20,287 nt of DNA from JAAZPG01 sp012797375 (GCA_937868205.1 CALMMC010000168.1:1-20287); one strand, 5' to 3'; counted from the stretch's first letter, positions 1-7,915 are shown. The notes: generated by a model not told the origin, from the letters alone. Made by a program: numbers and translations.

Positions 1-122
1 GGAGTGCACCAGCAATGGGAGTTCTGACTATGGTTTGGATGTTTTTTTTTTTTTTTTAAGCAGAAGACGGCATACGAGGTGCTCAGGAGTCTCGTGGGCT
101 CGGAGATGTGTATAAGAGACAG
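1..122. other. Sequencing adapter and non-biological tail (left end)
   Basis: Positions 89-122 are the Nextera read-2 adapter, ending in the Tn5 mosaic end AGATGTGTATAAGAGACAG at 104-122. Positions 58-80 match the Illumina P7 primer with one mismatch at 79. The 8-nt index at 81-88 is GCTCAGGA, which from memory is the adapter form of Nextera N704. Positions 1-57, including a 16-T run at 42-57, lie beyond the adapter and should not be treated as genome. Read on the minus strand, this DNA extends the RNase Y frame with the peptide SYTHLRAHETPEHLV, a familiar adapter artefact in protein databases. Confidence 0.97.
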
Positions 123-1173
123 TGGCTGCGCTGAGGAAGGCGACTTCCTTGGAATGCTGGAGGACGTTCTGGCCGTAGGAGGTCCGGAATTTCAGCTTCC
201 CCATCAGCTTGATGAGCTCGGGATGGAGGTTCTGGATGCGCAATTCCATGGCCGCCGCTTCTCCGTCCTGCCGGATCTTGTCCTCGAGCTCGGCTTTGAC
301 GTTTTCAACGACCTCCTCGATCCGGGCCGGATGGATGCGGCCGTCCAGGACGAGCCGCTGGATGGCCAGCCGGGCGGCTTCCCGGCGGACCGGATCGAAG
401 CTGGAAAGGATGACCGCTTCCGGAGTGTCATCGACGATGATGTCCACGCCCGTGGCCACTTCCAGGGCCCTGATGTTCCGGCCCTCGCGGCCGATGATCC
501 GGCCCTTCATGTCCTCGCTCGGAAGATCGACGACGGAGACCGTCGACTCGACGACGTGCTCGGCGGCCGAGCGTTGAATCGCTCCGCTGATCACCTCGGC
601 CGCCAGCTGGCGGCTCTTGGCCCGCGTTTCCTCGTCGAGCCGCTTGAGCGTCTGCATCGCCTCAAGGCGGGCCTCGTCCTCGACCTTGCGGATGATCTGA
701 GCCTTGGCTTCCTCCTGGGTCATGCTGGAGATGCGTTCGAGCTCGACCAGTTGGTCCTGGATGACCGAGGAGATCCGCTTCGCCTCATTCTCGATTTCCT
801 GCTCTTTCTGAAGGAGGCTCCGCTCCTTGGTCGCGATATCCCGGTCCCGGCGGTCGAGCCCCTGGATCTTGCGATCGAGATTCTCCTCCTTGTGGACGAG
901 GCGCCTCTCCACCTCGTTGAGCCGGCGCCGCTTGTCCTGGGTCATCCGCTCGAACTCGGCGTCGGCCGAAGCCAGCTTTTGGCGGGCTTGGTTCTGGGCT
1001 TGGGAGACGAGGCGCTGGGCCTCGCTCTTGGCTTGTCCGACGAGCCCGGCCGCTTCCTCGCCGGCCCGGAACAGCTTCTTGGCCCCCGACGTCCGCTTGA
1101 CCTGAATGAAAAGGATACCCGCGGCCAGGATGATCAGGACGGCCAAGCCGATATAAAGAATTCCAATGTTCAC
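123..1173 (-). CDS. rny: Ribonuclease Y, 3' end lost at the contig edge
   Basis: Membrane-anchored endoribonuclease that starts mRNA decay. About 350 native residues remain of a family usually about 510-520 long. Visible in order: an N-terminal membrane helix (about 3-24), a long charged coiled coil (about 35-205), and a KH RNA-binding domain (about 210-280) carrying GRIIGREGRN at 224-233. The start of the HD domain follows, RTSYGQNVLQHS near 330-341, with its first metal-ligand histidine. The catalytic His-Asp pair lies past the cut, where adapter sequence begins. The start is GTG at 1173, preceded by a strong GGAAGGAGG Shine-Dalgarno site. It is the last visible gene of the minus-strand operon, 128 nt after zapA. 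Identity is certain; the truncation is technical. Confidence 0.95.
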
Positions 1174-1301
1174 GGTCTCTCCTCCTTCCCAAAAGTGCAG
1201 CGAGGAAGAGCCGTCCGGCAGGGGGGACTTACGGGGTGGGGCCGGTCCGAAGGACGTTCCAAGGCCGCCGGTGTCCGGCGGCGGGCGTTTTTTCGCTCGG
1301 G

Positions 1302-1601
1302 TTAAGCATGATCATCCTTGAACAGGTTCGACGCCACGGTCGCGATTTCGGCTTCCATCCGGTCGATGCGTTCGTCCACTTGTTCCAACCGCTTCCGGCT
1401 GACGAAGTAGTCATCGGCGATATTCAAAGCCGCGAGGACGGCGATTTTCGTTGGGTCCTCCGATCGCGACTTCACCGCAATTTCCTGCATCTTTTGGTCC
1501 ACATAGGACGTCAGACGGCTGATATATTCTTCGTTTTCCTCACCTTTCACTCTGATTTTATACGTTCGTCCGTAGATTTCGATCTCGACGATATCGCTCA
1601 T
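1302..1601 (-). CDS. zapA: Cell division protein ZapA
   Basis: Small FtsZ-associated protein that cross-links FtsZ filaments in the cytokinetic ring. The product is 99 residues, normal for ZapA. It begins with a beta-strand segment (VEIEIYGRTYKIRV) followed by the typical YISRLTSYVDQKMQEIA region, and ends in a long coiled-coil helix (LEQVDERIDRMEAEIA). I chose ATG at 1601, which overlaps the upstream stop as TGATG. A GTG one codon earlier (1604) would give a GTGA overlap and one extra residue; the sequence does not decide between them. Tight coupling to a ZapB-like gene upstream supports a division role. Confidence 0.9.
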   Translation of the reverse strand: MSDIVEIEIYGRTYKIRVKGEENEEYISRLTSYVDQKMQEIAVKSRSEDPTKIAVLAALNIADDYFVSRKRLEQVDERIDRMEAEIATVASNLFKDDHA

Positions 1602-1861
1602 CACATGCCCAGCTTGTCGATCTGGGAAATGATCGCTTCGATCTTCCCCTTCATTTCTTCCCTTTCATTTTCGTATTTTTTGAGCTCCCCGTCAAGTTTG
1701 ACGACTTTCCGGGCAAGATCCTCGGAATCCCGTTTTTCGGCTTTGAGATCCTTGACCAGCTGCTTGAGTTTTTCGTTTTCTGTCGACAAGCGCTGGATAT
1801 GATCGATCACCCCGGTGATTTTATCCTCGAGGATTTTCAAGCGGTCGATTTCATTGGTCAC
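1601..1861 (-). CDS. ZapB-like coiled-coil protein
   Basis: An 86-residue protein that is almost entirely a predicted coiled coil, rich in Lys, Glu, Leu and Asp with heptad-like spacing (KILEDKITGVIDHIQRLSTE, ENEKLKQLVKDLK). Size and composition fit ZapB, which binds ZapA and links the Z-ring to the chromosome, and the next gene is zapA. The start is GTG at 1861, and the GTGA overlaps the pheT stop by 4 nt, implying translational coupling. Short coiled coils are a weak basis for orthology, so ZapB-like is an inference resting mainly on the zapA neighbour. Confidence 0.75.
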   Translation of the reverse strand: MTNEIDRLKILEDKITGVIDHIQRLSTENEKLKQLVKDLKAEKRDSEDLARKVVKLDGELKKYENEREEMKGKIEAIISQIDKLGM

Positions 1862-3915
1862 GCACCGTCTCCTTTTCGAAGCTCGATCTGGAACGCCGAT
1901 TTCAAGACTTTCAAGACTTTTTGGACGGATTTATCCGCTTCCTCGGCCAGGAGCGTGGCTTGGGGATTCCGGAAGACAAACCGCATCGAAAGCGATGTCC
2001 GGCCGTCGGGATGATGGGGGCCGGCGTACCGGTCGATGATGTCGAACGATTCCAGGTAGGGGACCGCGGCCCGTTCCACGGCCGACTTGATCTCCTGGTA
2101 GAAGATATCCCGGGAGACGAAAAACGAAAGATCGCGGACAACGGCGGGAACTTTGGGCGGCGGTTCGTAAGCGAAGGCCGCGGGTTTCTTTTCCAGAAGA
2201 CAACCCAAGTCGATTTCCGCGGCGAAGACCGGTCCGGTCGTCCCGGCGGCCTCGCAGACCGACTCGCGGACACGCCCTAAAAGGCCGATCTTCTCCCCCT
2301 TGTAAAGAACGGCCAGGGCCGACCCCTCGGCGAACGCCGGGTGTTCAGCCGGCTCGTAGACAAGCGTTTCATAGCGGAGGGCCGCCAAGGCGGATTCCAG
2401 GGCGCCCTTGAGATGGGGGAAATTCGCGGCTGAGGGCGGACGGCTCCAGTGGGGAAGGCCCACCGGCCCGGCGCTCAGGAGGCCGAGGAAAAGCTCCTCG
2501 GCAGGCGGAGCGTCCTCGATCCGGTGGAAGATCCTGCCGATTTCAAAAATATGGACGTCCTCGGTTCCGTGGTTTTGGTTGTGCCGGAGATTGATCAGCA
2601 AGCCGCCGAGAAGCGTCGTCCGGAGAGCGGCGGCATGGACGGAAAACGGATTGCGCAGAGTCACCGGCGTCCGTTCCGTCTGCAGAACAGCCTCCTTCTC
2701 CGGGTCGGCGAAGCTGGCGTTGACGACTTCATCGAATCCGTAATGAAAGAGCCGGCGGGAGAGGCGGTCGATCCGGTCCCGGTTCGAGGGAATAGGTTCC
2801 AAGGCATCCAGCGGCGGGACGACCGAGGGGATGCGGTCGTATCCGAAAAAGCGGGCGATTTCCTCGATCAGGTCCGCCTCCCGCTCGATGTCGACGCGAA
2901 ACGAAGGGACCGTGACGAGCCAGGATCCGGGAGCCTTGGATTTGGTCGAAAAGCCGAGATCGGCGAGCGTTTTCTCAATGAACGCATCGGGGACGGCGAC
3001 GCCGAGAAGCTCGGCCGTCCGGGCGGAGCGGAGCACGACTTCCCGCGGCTTCCGCGGCCGGCGATAAAGGTCGACCAGTCCCTTGGAGACGCGTCCGCCG
3101 AAGGAACAAAGCAGCGAGGCGGCCATCGCCGCCGCCTCGGGGGCGAAGCCGATGTCCGCGCCGCGCTCGAACCGGTAGCTGGCGTCGGTCACGATTTCCA
3201 GGGCCTTGCGGGTCCGGCGGATCGAGGCCGGGTCGAAGACGGCGCTTTCAATGAAGATGTCCCGGGTGGCGGAGGTGATTCCGGATTCCTCCCCGCCGAT
3301 GATCCCTGCGACGGCGATGGGGCGCCGGTCGTCGGCGATGACGAGCATGTCCGGGGCCATGGCCCTCTCCCTTCCGTCCAGGGTCCGGAGAGTCTCCCCT
3401 TTCTTGGCCCGCCGTACCACGACGCGCGGCCCGGCGACCTTGTTCAAGTCGAACATGTGGACGGGATGGCCGGTGGCGAAGAGGACGATATTGGAGGCGT
3501 CGACGATGTTGTTGATCGGCTTGGCCCCCATGGCTTCGATCTTTTTCCGAAGGCTGTCGGGCGAGGGCCCGACGGACAAGCCCTTGACCACGAATCCCGT
3601 GTACCGGGGGCAAAGATCCTCGTCCAAAACCTCGACCTCGACAAGCTCCGACGTCGCCGCCGGCAGCTCGACCACCGGATGGAGGCGTTCCTTGAGGGGG
3701 GAACCCGTCATGGTCGAAATCTCCCGGGCGATCCCGAGATGGCCGAGGGTGTCGGGCCGGTTGGCATAGGTCTCGATGTCGAGGACCGTATCCCCGTCCG
3801 TCGTTTCCGTCCATTCCTCGCAGATGAGGCCGATCATCGTCAACCGGTTGAGAAGCTCGCTCCGCGGCATCTCGATGTCGACGTATTCCTGAAGCCAGCG
3901 CAGACTGATTTTCAT
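1858..3915 (-). CDS. pheT: Phenylalanyl-tRNA synthetase beta subunit, short form
   Basis: Beta subunit of the (alpha-beta)2 PheRS that charges tRNA-Phe; this subunit carries editing and tRNA-binding functions. It is 685 residues, against about 790-800 for typical bacterial PheT. The N-terminus MKISLRWLQEYVDI is canonical, but residues near 40 run directly to VLDIETYANRPDTLGHLGIA. The roughly 110-residue EMAP-II-like tRNA-binding insert that normally sits between these segments is absent. The B3/B4 editing region (NNIVDASNIVLFATGHPVHMFD, split near 128-150), the B5 and core domains, and the C-terminal FDX-ACB domain (from about 590) are present. ATG at 3915 overlaps the pheS stop as ATGA. The same frame stays open upstream to 4161, but that stretch reads pheS out of frame. 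Confidence 0.95.
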   Translation of the reverse strand: MKISLRWLQEYVDIEMPRSELLNRLTMIGLICEEWTETTDGDTVLDIETYANRPDTLGHLGIAREISTMTGSPLKERLHPVVELPAATSELVEVEVLDEDLCPRYTGFVVKGLSVGPSPDSLRKKIEAMGAKPINNIVDASNIVLFATGHPVHMFDLNKVAGPRVVVRRAKKGETLRTLDGRERAMAPDMLVIADDRRPIAVAGIIGGEESGITSATRDIFIESAVFDPASIRRTRKALEIVTDASYRFERGADIGFAPEAAAMAASLLCSFGGRVSKGLVDLYRRPRKPREVVLRSARTAELLGVAVPDAFIEKTLADLGFSTKSKAPGSWLVTVPSFRVDIEREADLIEEIARFFGYDRIPSVVPPLDALEPIPSNRDRIDRLSRRLFHYGFDEVVNASFADPEKEAVLQTERTPVTLRNPFSVHAAALRTTLLGGLLINLRHNQNHGTEDVHIFEIGRIFHRIEDAPPAEELFLGLLSAGPVGLPHWSRPPSAANFPHLKGALESALAALRYETLVYEPAEHPAFAEGSALAVLYKGEKIGLLGRVRESVCEAAGTTGPVFAAEIDLGCLLEKKPAAFAYEPPPKVPAVVRDLSFFVSRDIFYQEIKSAVERAAVPYLESFDIIDRYAGPHHPDGRTSLSMRFVFRNPQATLLAEEADKSVQKVLKVLKSAFQIELRKGDGA

Positions 3916-4955
3916 TTGAGTTGAAATTGCCGGTTGAACCGGAGGTCGTTCTCGTAGAAATGCCGGATGTCGGGGATGCCGTAGGCGAACATGGCGATCC
4001 GCTCGACGCCCATGCCGAAAGCCCAGCCCGAGTATTGCTCTGGATCGATGTTGACGTTCTTGAACACCTGAGGATCGACCATCCCGCTGCCGAGGATTTC
4101 CTTCCAGCCGGTCCCGTTGCAGACCCGGCAAGCCGGGTCCTTCTGCCCGCAAGCCAGGCATTCGATGTCCACCTCGGCCGACGGCTCGGTGAAGGGAAAG
4201 AAGCTCGGCCGGAAGCGCGTCTTCAGCTTATCGCCGAACAGCCGCTTGAGGAAATGTTCGAGCGTCCCCTTGAGATGGGCGAAGGTGATCCCCCGGTCTA
4301 CGACCAAGCCCTCGACCTGGAAGAACATCGCCGCGTGGGTCGGATCGGGCGTCTCCCGGCGGTAGACTTTCCCCGGGATGATGATTCGGATCGGCGGCTT
4401 GCGCTTCTCCATGACCCGGATCTGAACGGGCGAGGTGTGGGTCCGCAGCAGCAAGTCGCCGCCGAGATAAAGTGTGTCCCAGTCGTCCCGGGCGGGATGG
4501 TGCGGGGGGAAATTGAGGGCTTCGAAATTATAATAATCGGACTCGATCTCCGGCCCGTCCTCGATTCCGAAGCCCATCTCTTCAAAGATCGACTCGATCT
4601 CCCGCTGGAAAATCCGGAGCGGATGGGCCGCCCCCCAAGCCAGCCGCTCCCCGGGGAGGGTTGGATCGATCTCCGGGCCCCGCGTGGCCGGACGGCGGAG
4701 ACTCTCCTCGAGAGCCGCGAGCTTCTCTTGGACTTTGGTTTTTAGGACGTTGAGCATCTGACCGGCGGCCGGCTTATCGGCGGCCGGGAGGGTCTTCATC
4801 TGATCGAAGAGAAGGGTGACCGAGCCCCGCTTCCGGCCGAGATACCGGTTGCGGAGATCCTCCAGGCCGTCCGCGTCGCGGACTCCGGCGCACTCCCCGT
4901 CCAGCTTCGTCCGGAGGGCGTCGACCGCCGTCCGGAATGTCTTGAGGTCAGGCAA
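3912..4955 (-). CDS. pheS: Phenylalanyl-tRNA synthetase alpha subunit
   Basis: Catalytic class II subunit of PheRS. The product is 347 residues, normal for the family. An N-terminal coiled region with RNRYLGRKRG (about 36-45) precedes the catalytic core, with motif 2 (YRRETPDPTHAAMFFQVEG, about 198-216) and motif 3 (GMGVERIAM, 314-322). A CxxC...CxxC pair lies at C266/C269 and C276/C279, followed by GTGW, as in many bacterial PheS. I chose TTG at 4955, which overlaps the end of rplT by 8 nt and puts the conserved N-terminal helix at the usual position. An ATG at 5003 would add 16 residues but overlap rplT by 56 nt. No attenuator can fit upstream, unlike E. coli pheM-pheST. Confidence 0.95.
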   Translation of the reverse strand: MPDLKTFRTAVDALRTKLDGECAGVRDADGLEDLRNRYLGRKRGSVTLLFDQMKTLPAADKPAAGQMLNVLKTKVQEKLAALEESLRRPATRGPEIDPTLPGERLAWGAAHPLRIFQREIESIFEEMGFGIEDGPEIESDYYNFEALNFPPHHPARDDWDTLYLGGDLLLRTHTSPVQIRVMEKRKPPIRIIIPGKVYRRETPDPTHAAMFFQVEGLVVDRGITFAHLKGTLEHFLKRLFGDKLKTRFRPSFFPFTEPSAEVDIECLACGQKDPACRVCNGTGWKEILGSGMVDPQVFKNVNIDPEQYSGWAFGMGVERIAMFAYGIPDIRHFYENDLRFNRQFQLK

Positions 4956-5304
4956 GAGCGTTTTTGACCTGGACGACGAGCCGGCCGAACGCTTCCGGAG
5001 CATTGACGGCCATTTCCGCCAGGACCTTGCGGTCCAGGGGGCTGCCCATCTTTCTCAAGCCCTGGATGAAGCGGCTGTAGGTCAAGCCGTTGGCCATCGC
5101 CCCGGCCTTGACCCGGATGATCCAGAGGCGCCGGAAATCCCGCTTTTTCGCCCGCCGGTCGCGGTAGGCGTACAGCAGCGACTTCTCGACGGCTTCCTTG
5201 GCCGTCCGGTAGTTCGAGCTTTTCGCGCCCCAGTAGCCTTTCGCCTGGCCCAGGACTTTTTCCCGTTTGATCCTTCTCTTGACTCCGCGCTTGACTCTGG
5301 CCAT
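4948..5304 (-). CDS. rplT: 50S ribosomal protein L20
   Basis: Ribosomal protein of the large subunit, needed early in 50S assembly. It is 118 residues, standard length, beginning MARVKRGVKRRIKREKVLGQ and containing the conserved AKGYWGAKSSNYRTAKEAV and YRDRRAKKRDFRRLWI segments. It starts at ATG 5304, 10 nt after the rpmI stop, with GAGGAGA as ribosome-binding site in the gap. In E. coli and B. subtilis L20 represses its own operon through a leader upstream of infC. Here only 25 nt separate thrS and infC, so no such leader fits there. Confidence 0.98.
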   Translation of the reverse strand: MARVKRGVKRRIKREKVLGQAKGYWGAKSSNYRTAKEAVEKSLLYAYRDRRAKKRDFRRLWIIRVKAGAMANGLTYSRFIQGLRKMGSPLDRKVLAEMAVNAPEAFGRLVVQVKNALA

Positions 5305-5314
5305 GGATGTCTCC

Positions 5315-5515
5315 TCAGAACTCGTAGGGCATCATATCCTTGACGGCCCGACGGTTGGTTTTATCGACCAGCGCAACCTGACCGAGATTACGCTTGCGGT
5401 TCGATTTTTTCTTTGTCAGGATGTGGCTTTTGTTCGCTTTTTTGTGCAGAACTTTCTTTGCCGCGGTCACCTTGAATCTTTTCTTGGCTCCCCGGTGGGT
5501 TTTTAGCTTTGGCAT
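5315..5515 (-). CDS. rpmI: 50S ribosomal protein L35
   Basis: Small basic large-subunit ribosomal protein of 66 residues. The sequence MPKLKTHRGAKKRFKVTAAK is the canonical L35 N-terminus, followed by KANKSHILTKKKSNRKRNL. ATG at 5515 follows a strong AGGAGG site about 5 nt upstream. That site and the first two-thirds of this gene lie inside the open infC frame, so initiation here probably depends on ribosomes translating infC. The 5' 128 nt encode both proteins in two frames. Confidence 0.97.
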   Translation of the reverse strand: MPKLKTHRGAKKRFKVTAAKKVLHKKANKSHILTKKKSNRKRNLGQVALVDKTNRRAVKDMMPYEF

Positions 5516-6068
5516 CTTTTCCTCCTGTCTTGGCGGGGACGAGAACCGACGAGACGGCCCAGTCCATTCTACGGAATGCGCCGTCCAGCTTTCCCAAGCC
5601 GGCGCAATCGGCGACAACCCGGTCCAGCACCGCCAGGCCCATTTCCGGCCGGGATTTCTCCCGGCCGCGGAGCATGATCGTGATCTTGACCTTGTTCCCC
5701 TCCTCAAGAAAGCGCTGGACGTGCTTAAGTTTGAAGTCGTAATCATGGATCGAGATCTTCGGCCGGAATTTGATTTCCTTCAGCAGGACCTGCTTCTGGT
5801 GCTTCTTGGCCTCGTGATCGCGCTTGTGCAGCTCGTACAGAAACTTGCCGTAATCCATGATCCGGCAGACCGGGGGCTGGGCTTGCGGGGCGATTTCGAC
5901 GAGGTCCAGACCGCGGTTCCGGGCCAGGGCCAGCGCCTCGTGGGCGGCCATGACGCCGAGCGGCTTTTTCTCCTCATCGATCACCCGGATTTCCCGGCAG
6001 GTGATCATTTCGTTCGTCCGATGAAGTCTCTGCTTGACGGGCGGAAGCGTTGGGTGTCGTCTTAAGAT
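5388..6068 (-). CDS. infC: Translation initiation factor IF-3 with AUC start and overlapping C-terminal tail
   Basis: IF-3 binds the 30S subunit and proofreads start codons and initiator tRNA. The first in-frame ATG (6008) would cut into the conserved N-terminus, because the upstream codons read HRTNEMITCREIRVID, matching the family's RVNE...RVID pattern. No ATG, GTG or TTG lies further upstream in frame. AAGGAGGA at 6074-6081 sits 6 nt before an ATC codon at 6066-6068, so I infer an AUC start and a 226-residue product. N-domain (about 15-90), linker and C-domain end near residue 180 (VSSVLVPAK), the normal IF-3 end. The frame then continues about 46 Lys-rich residues to TAA at 5388, overlapping rpmI by 128 nt. 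E. coli infC uses AUU, through which IF-3 represses itself. Confidence 0.93.
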   Translation of the reverse strand: MLRRHPTLPPVKQRLHRTNEMITCREIRVIDEEKKPLGVMAAHEALALARNRGLDLVEIAPQAQPPVCRIMDYGKFLYELHKRDHEAKKHQKQVLLKEIKFRPKISIHDYDFKLKHVQRFLEEGNKVKITIMLRGREKSRPEMGLAVLDRVVADCAGLGKLDGAFRRMDWAVSSVLVPAKTGGKDAKAKNPPGSQEKIQGDRGKESSAQKSEQKPHPDKEKIEPQA

Positions 6069-6081
6069 GGGCGTCCTCCTT
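6066..6081 (-). promoter_or_regulatory. infC ribosome-binding site with AUC start codon
   Basis: On the minus strand AAGGAGGA (6081-6074) is followed by a 6-nt spacer and ATC (6068-6066). The Shine-Dalgarno core and spacing are near ideal, while neither ATG, GTG nor TTG occurs in frame until 6008. A strong ribosome-binding site with a near-cognate start is the arrangement known to let IF-3 regulate its own synthesis. Confidence 0.8.
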
Positions 6082-6093
6082 GATGTTCTCTCG

Positions 6094-7869
6094 TTAATAG
6101 GCGATCGCCAGCGACCGGCGGTCGCTGAGCGCCTTGACCTTGTCCAGGAACTCGGGAAGAGTCACGGTCCCCTTGTCCCCCTGGCCGTGGACCCGAAGCG
6201 AAGCGGTTCCAGCCGCGGCTTCCTTGTCCCCGGCGATCAGGAGAAGGGGGATCTTGTGCGTCTCGGCCTCGCGGATCTTGTAGCCGAGCTTCTCCCGCCG
6301 CAGGTCGGCCCGGGCCCGAAGACCCCGGGCCGCGATCTCGGCGACGAGCTTTTCGGCATAGGGGTTGTGCCGCTCGGCGATGGGAATGACCTCGACCTGA
6401 ATCGGGGCCAGCCAGAGCGGGAAATTCCCGTTGTAATGCTCGATGAGAATCCCGAAGAACCGCTCGAGCGAACCCATCAAGGCCCGGTGGACCATGAACG
6501 GCCGGTGCTCCTTGCCGTCCTCGCCGATGAACGCCATGTCGAACCGTTCCGACATGTTGAAGTCGAACTGGATCGTGGTGCACTGCCAGTGGCGGCCGAG
6601 CGCGTCCTTGATCTTGATGTCGATCTTGGGCCCGTAGAAAACGGCCTCCCCCTCCATCCGCTCGTACGGCAGGCCGCGGGCTTCCAAAGCCTTGATCAAC
6701 GAGGCCTCGGCCCGGCACCAGCGGTCATCCTCGCCGCAGTACTTCGCCGCGTTCTTGGGATCCCGGACCGAAAGCTCGATCTTGTTGTCGGTGAAACCAA
6801 AATCGGAGAGGATGCTCAGGGAGAAATCCAGGACCCGGAGAATCTCGCCGTCGATTTGATCGGGCGTGCAGAAGATGTGGGCGTCGTCCTGAGTGAATCC
6901 GCGGACGCGGAGCAGGCCGTGGAGGGTTCCGCTCCGCTCGTACCGGTAGACGGTCCCGAGCTCCGCCCACCGCAGAGGCAGGTCGCGATAGGAGCGCATC
7001 CGGGACTTGTAGATCTGGATATGGAACGGGCAGTTCATCGGTTTCAGATAGTAATTCTGCCCGTCGATGTCCATCGGCGCGTACATGCTGTCCTTGTAAA
7101 AATTCAGATGGCCCGAGGTCTGCCAGAGGTTTTCGCGGCCGATGTGGGGCGTATAGAGGACTTCGTAGCCCCCCTCCCAGTGGCGCTCCCGCCAGTATTG
7201 CTCGATGATCGCCCGGATGCGGGCGCCCTTGGGATGCCAGAGGATCAGCCCTCCCCCCAGGTCCTCGGTCGTGCCGAACAGGTCCAGCTCCTGGCCGAGA
7301 CGGCGGTGGTCACGCTTCTTGGCCTCTTCCAGGAGACGAAGATAACCCTCCAATTCCTCGGCCGTGGGAAAGGCCGTGCCGTAAATCCGCTGCAGCTGGA
7401 TGCCCCGCTCGTCGCCCTTCCAGTAAGCCCCCGAGACGGAGAGAAGCTTGAAATGCTTGAGGCGGCCGGTGGAGGGAAGATGCGGTCCCAAGCAGAAGTC
7501 GGCGAAACCGTCCTGGCGGTACAGGGAGACGACGTCTCCGCCTTTTTCCTTGATCAGCTCCACCTTGAGCGTCTGTCCTCGGTCTTCGAACAGGCGGACC
7601 GCTTCCTCCTTCGGCAGCATCTCCCGGACGATCGGTGTGTCGGACGCGGCGATCTCTCGCATTTTGGCCTCGATCGCGTCCAGGTCGTCGGAAGAAAACG
7701 GCTCGTCCCGGAGAAAATCATAATAAAAACCGTTCTCCACGGCCGGCCCGATGCCGGCCTGCGTCCCCGGAAACAGGTTCAGGACGGCATGGGCGAGCAG
7801 GTGGGCGGCGCTGTGGCGCAGAACGTCCAGCGCCGCTTCTCCTTCTTTTTTCGATTTTTCCATAGTCAT
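6094..7869 (-). CDS. thrS: Threonyl-tRNA synthetase lacking the TGS domain
   Basis: Class II synthetase that charges tRNA-Thr and hydrolyses mischarged Ser-tRNA. It is 591 residues, against about 640 for E. coli-type enzymes. The editing domain is intact, with HxxxH at H19/H23 and C126-x3-H130. The catalytic core has the zinc ligands C280 (MNCPFH), H331 (DDAHIF) and H461 (MVHRALMGS). The anticodon-binding domain ends at SLAIAY. The N-terminal TGS (N1) domain is absent. I place the start at ATG 7869 (or ATG 7863), just before the editing domain. The frame stays open upstream through the tRNA gene, but that stretch is not TGS-like. The tRNA-Val gene lies 171 nt upstream on the same strand, and infC follows after 25 nt. 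Confidence 0.94.
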   Translation of the reverse strand: MTMEKSKKEGEAALDVLRHSAAHLLAHAVLNLFPGTQAGIGPAVENGFYYDFLRDEPFSSDDLDAIEAKMREIAASDTPIVREMLPKEEAVRLFEDRGQTLKVELIKEKGGDVVSLYRQDGFADFCLGPHLPSTGRLKHFKLLSVSGAYWKGDERGIQLQRIYGTAFPTAEELEGYLRLLEEAKKRDHRRLGQELDLFGTTEDLGGGLILWHPKGARIRAIIEQYWRERHWEGGYEVLYTPHIGRENLWQTSGHLNFYKDSMYAPMDIDGQNYYLKPMNCPFHIQIYKSRMRSYRDLPLRWAELGTVYRYERSGTLHGLLRVRGFTQDDAHIFCTPDQIDGEILRVLDFSLSILSDFGFTDNKIELSVRDPKNAAKYCGEDDRWCRAEASLIKALEARGLPYERMEGEAVFYGPKIDIKIKDALGRHWQCTTIQFDFNMSERFDMAFIGEDGKEHRPFMVHRALMGSLERFFGILIEHYNGNFPLWLAPIQVEVIPIAERHNPYAEKLVAEIAARGLRARADLRREKLGYKIREAETHKIPLLLIAGDKEAAAGTASLRVHGQGDKGTVTLPEFLDKVKALSDRRSLAIAY

Positions 7870-7872
7870 TTC

Positions 7873-7915
7873 AAACGTCCCGTTCCTGAAGACAAAAGTC
7901 CCGCTTCGGACGTTT
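7873..7915 (-). promoter_or_regulatory. Inverted repeat at the thrS start, candidate operator
   Basis: AAACGTCC (minus strand 7915-7908) and GGACGTTT (7880-7873) are perfect 8-bp complements with a 27-nt loop. The 3' arm ends 3 nt before the chosen ATG, and the loop holds the only Shine-Dalgarno-like element (CAGGA). Pairing could control thrS initiation. Threonyl-tRNA synthetase controls its own translation in E. coli through a different leader structure. No T-box features were recognised. Confidence 0.35.

Noticed and set aside
1265..1293. Hairpin CCGCCGG-TGT-CCGGCGG followed by six T on the plus strand
   Set aside because: It has terminator shape only on the plus strand, where no gene ends, and the T-run is 6 nt past the stem. 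For the zapA-rny transcript the run is A residues on the wrong side.
1174..1301. Possible 6S RNA (ssrS) downstream of zapA, its usual place in proteobacteria
   Set aside because: The gap is only 128 nt, shorter than typical 6S RNA, and I could not draw the closing stem and central bubble. A covariance-model scan could revise this.
3916..4161. 82-residue N-terminal extension of the pheT frame
   Set aside because: It is pheS read out of frame. MKISLRWLQEYVDI at 3915 is the canonical PheT start and gives an ATGA coupling.
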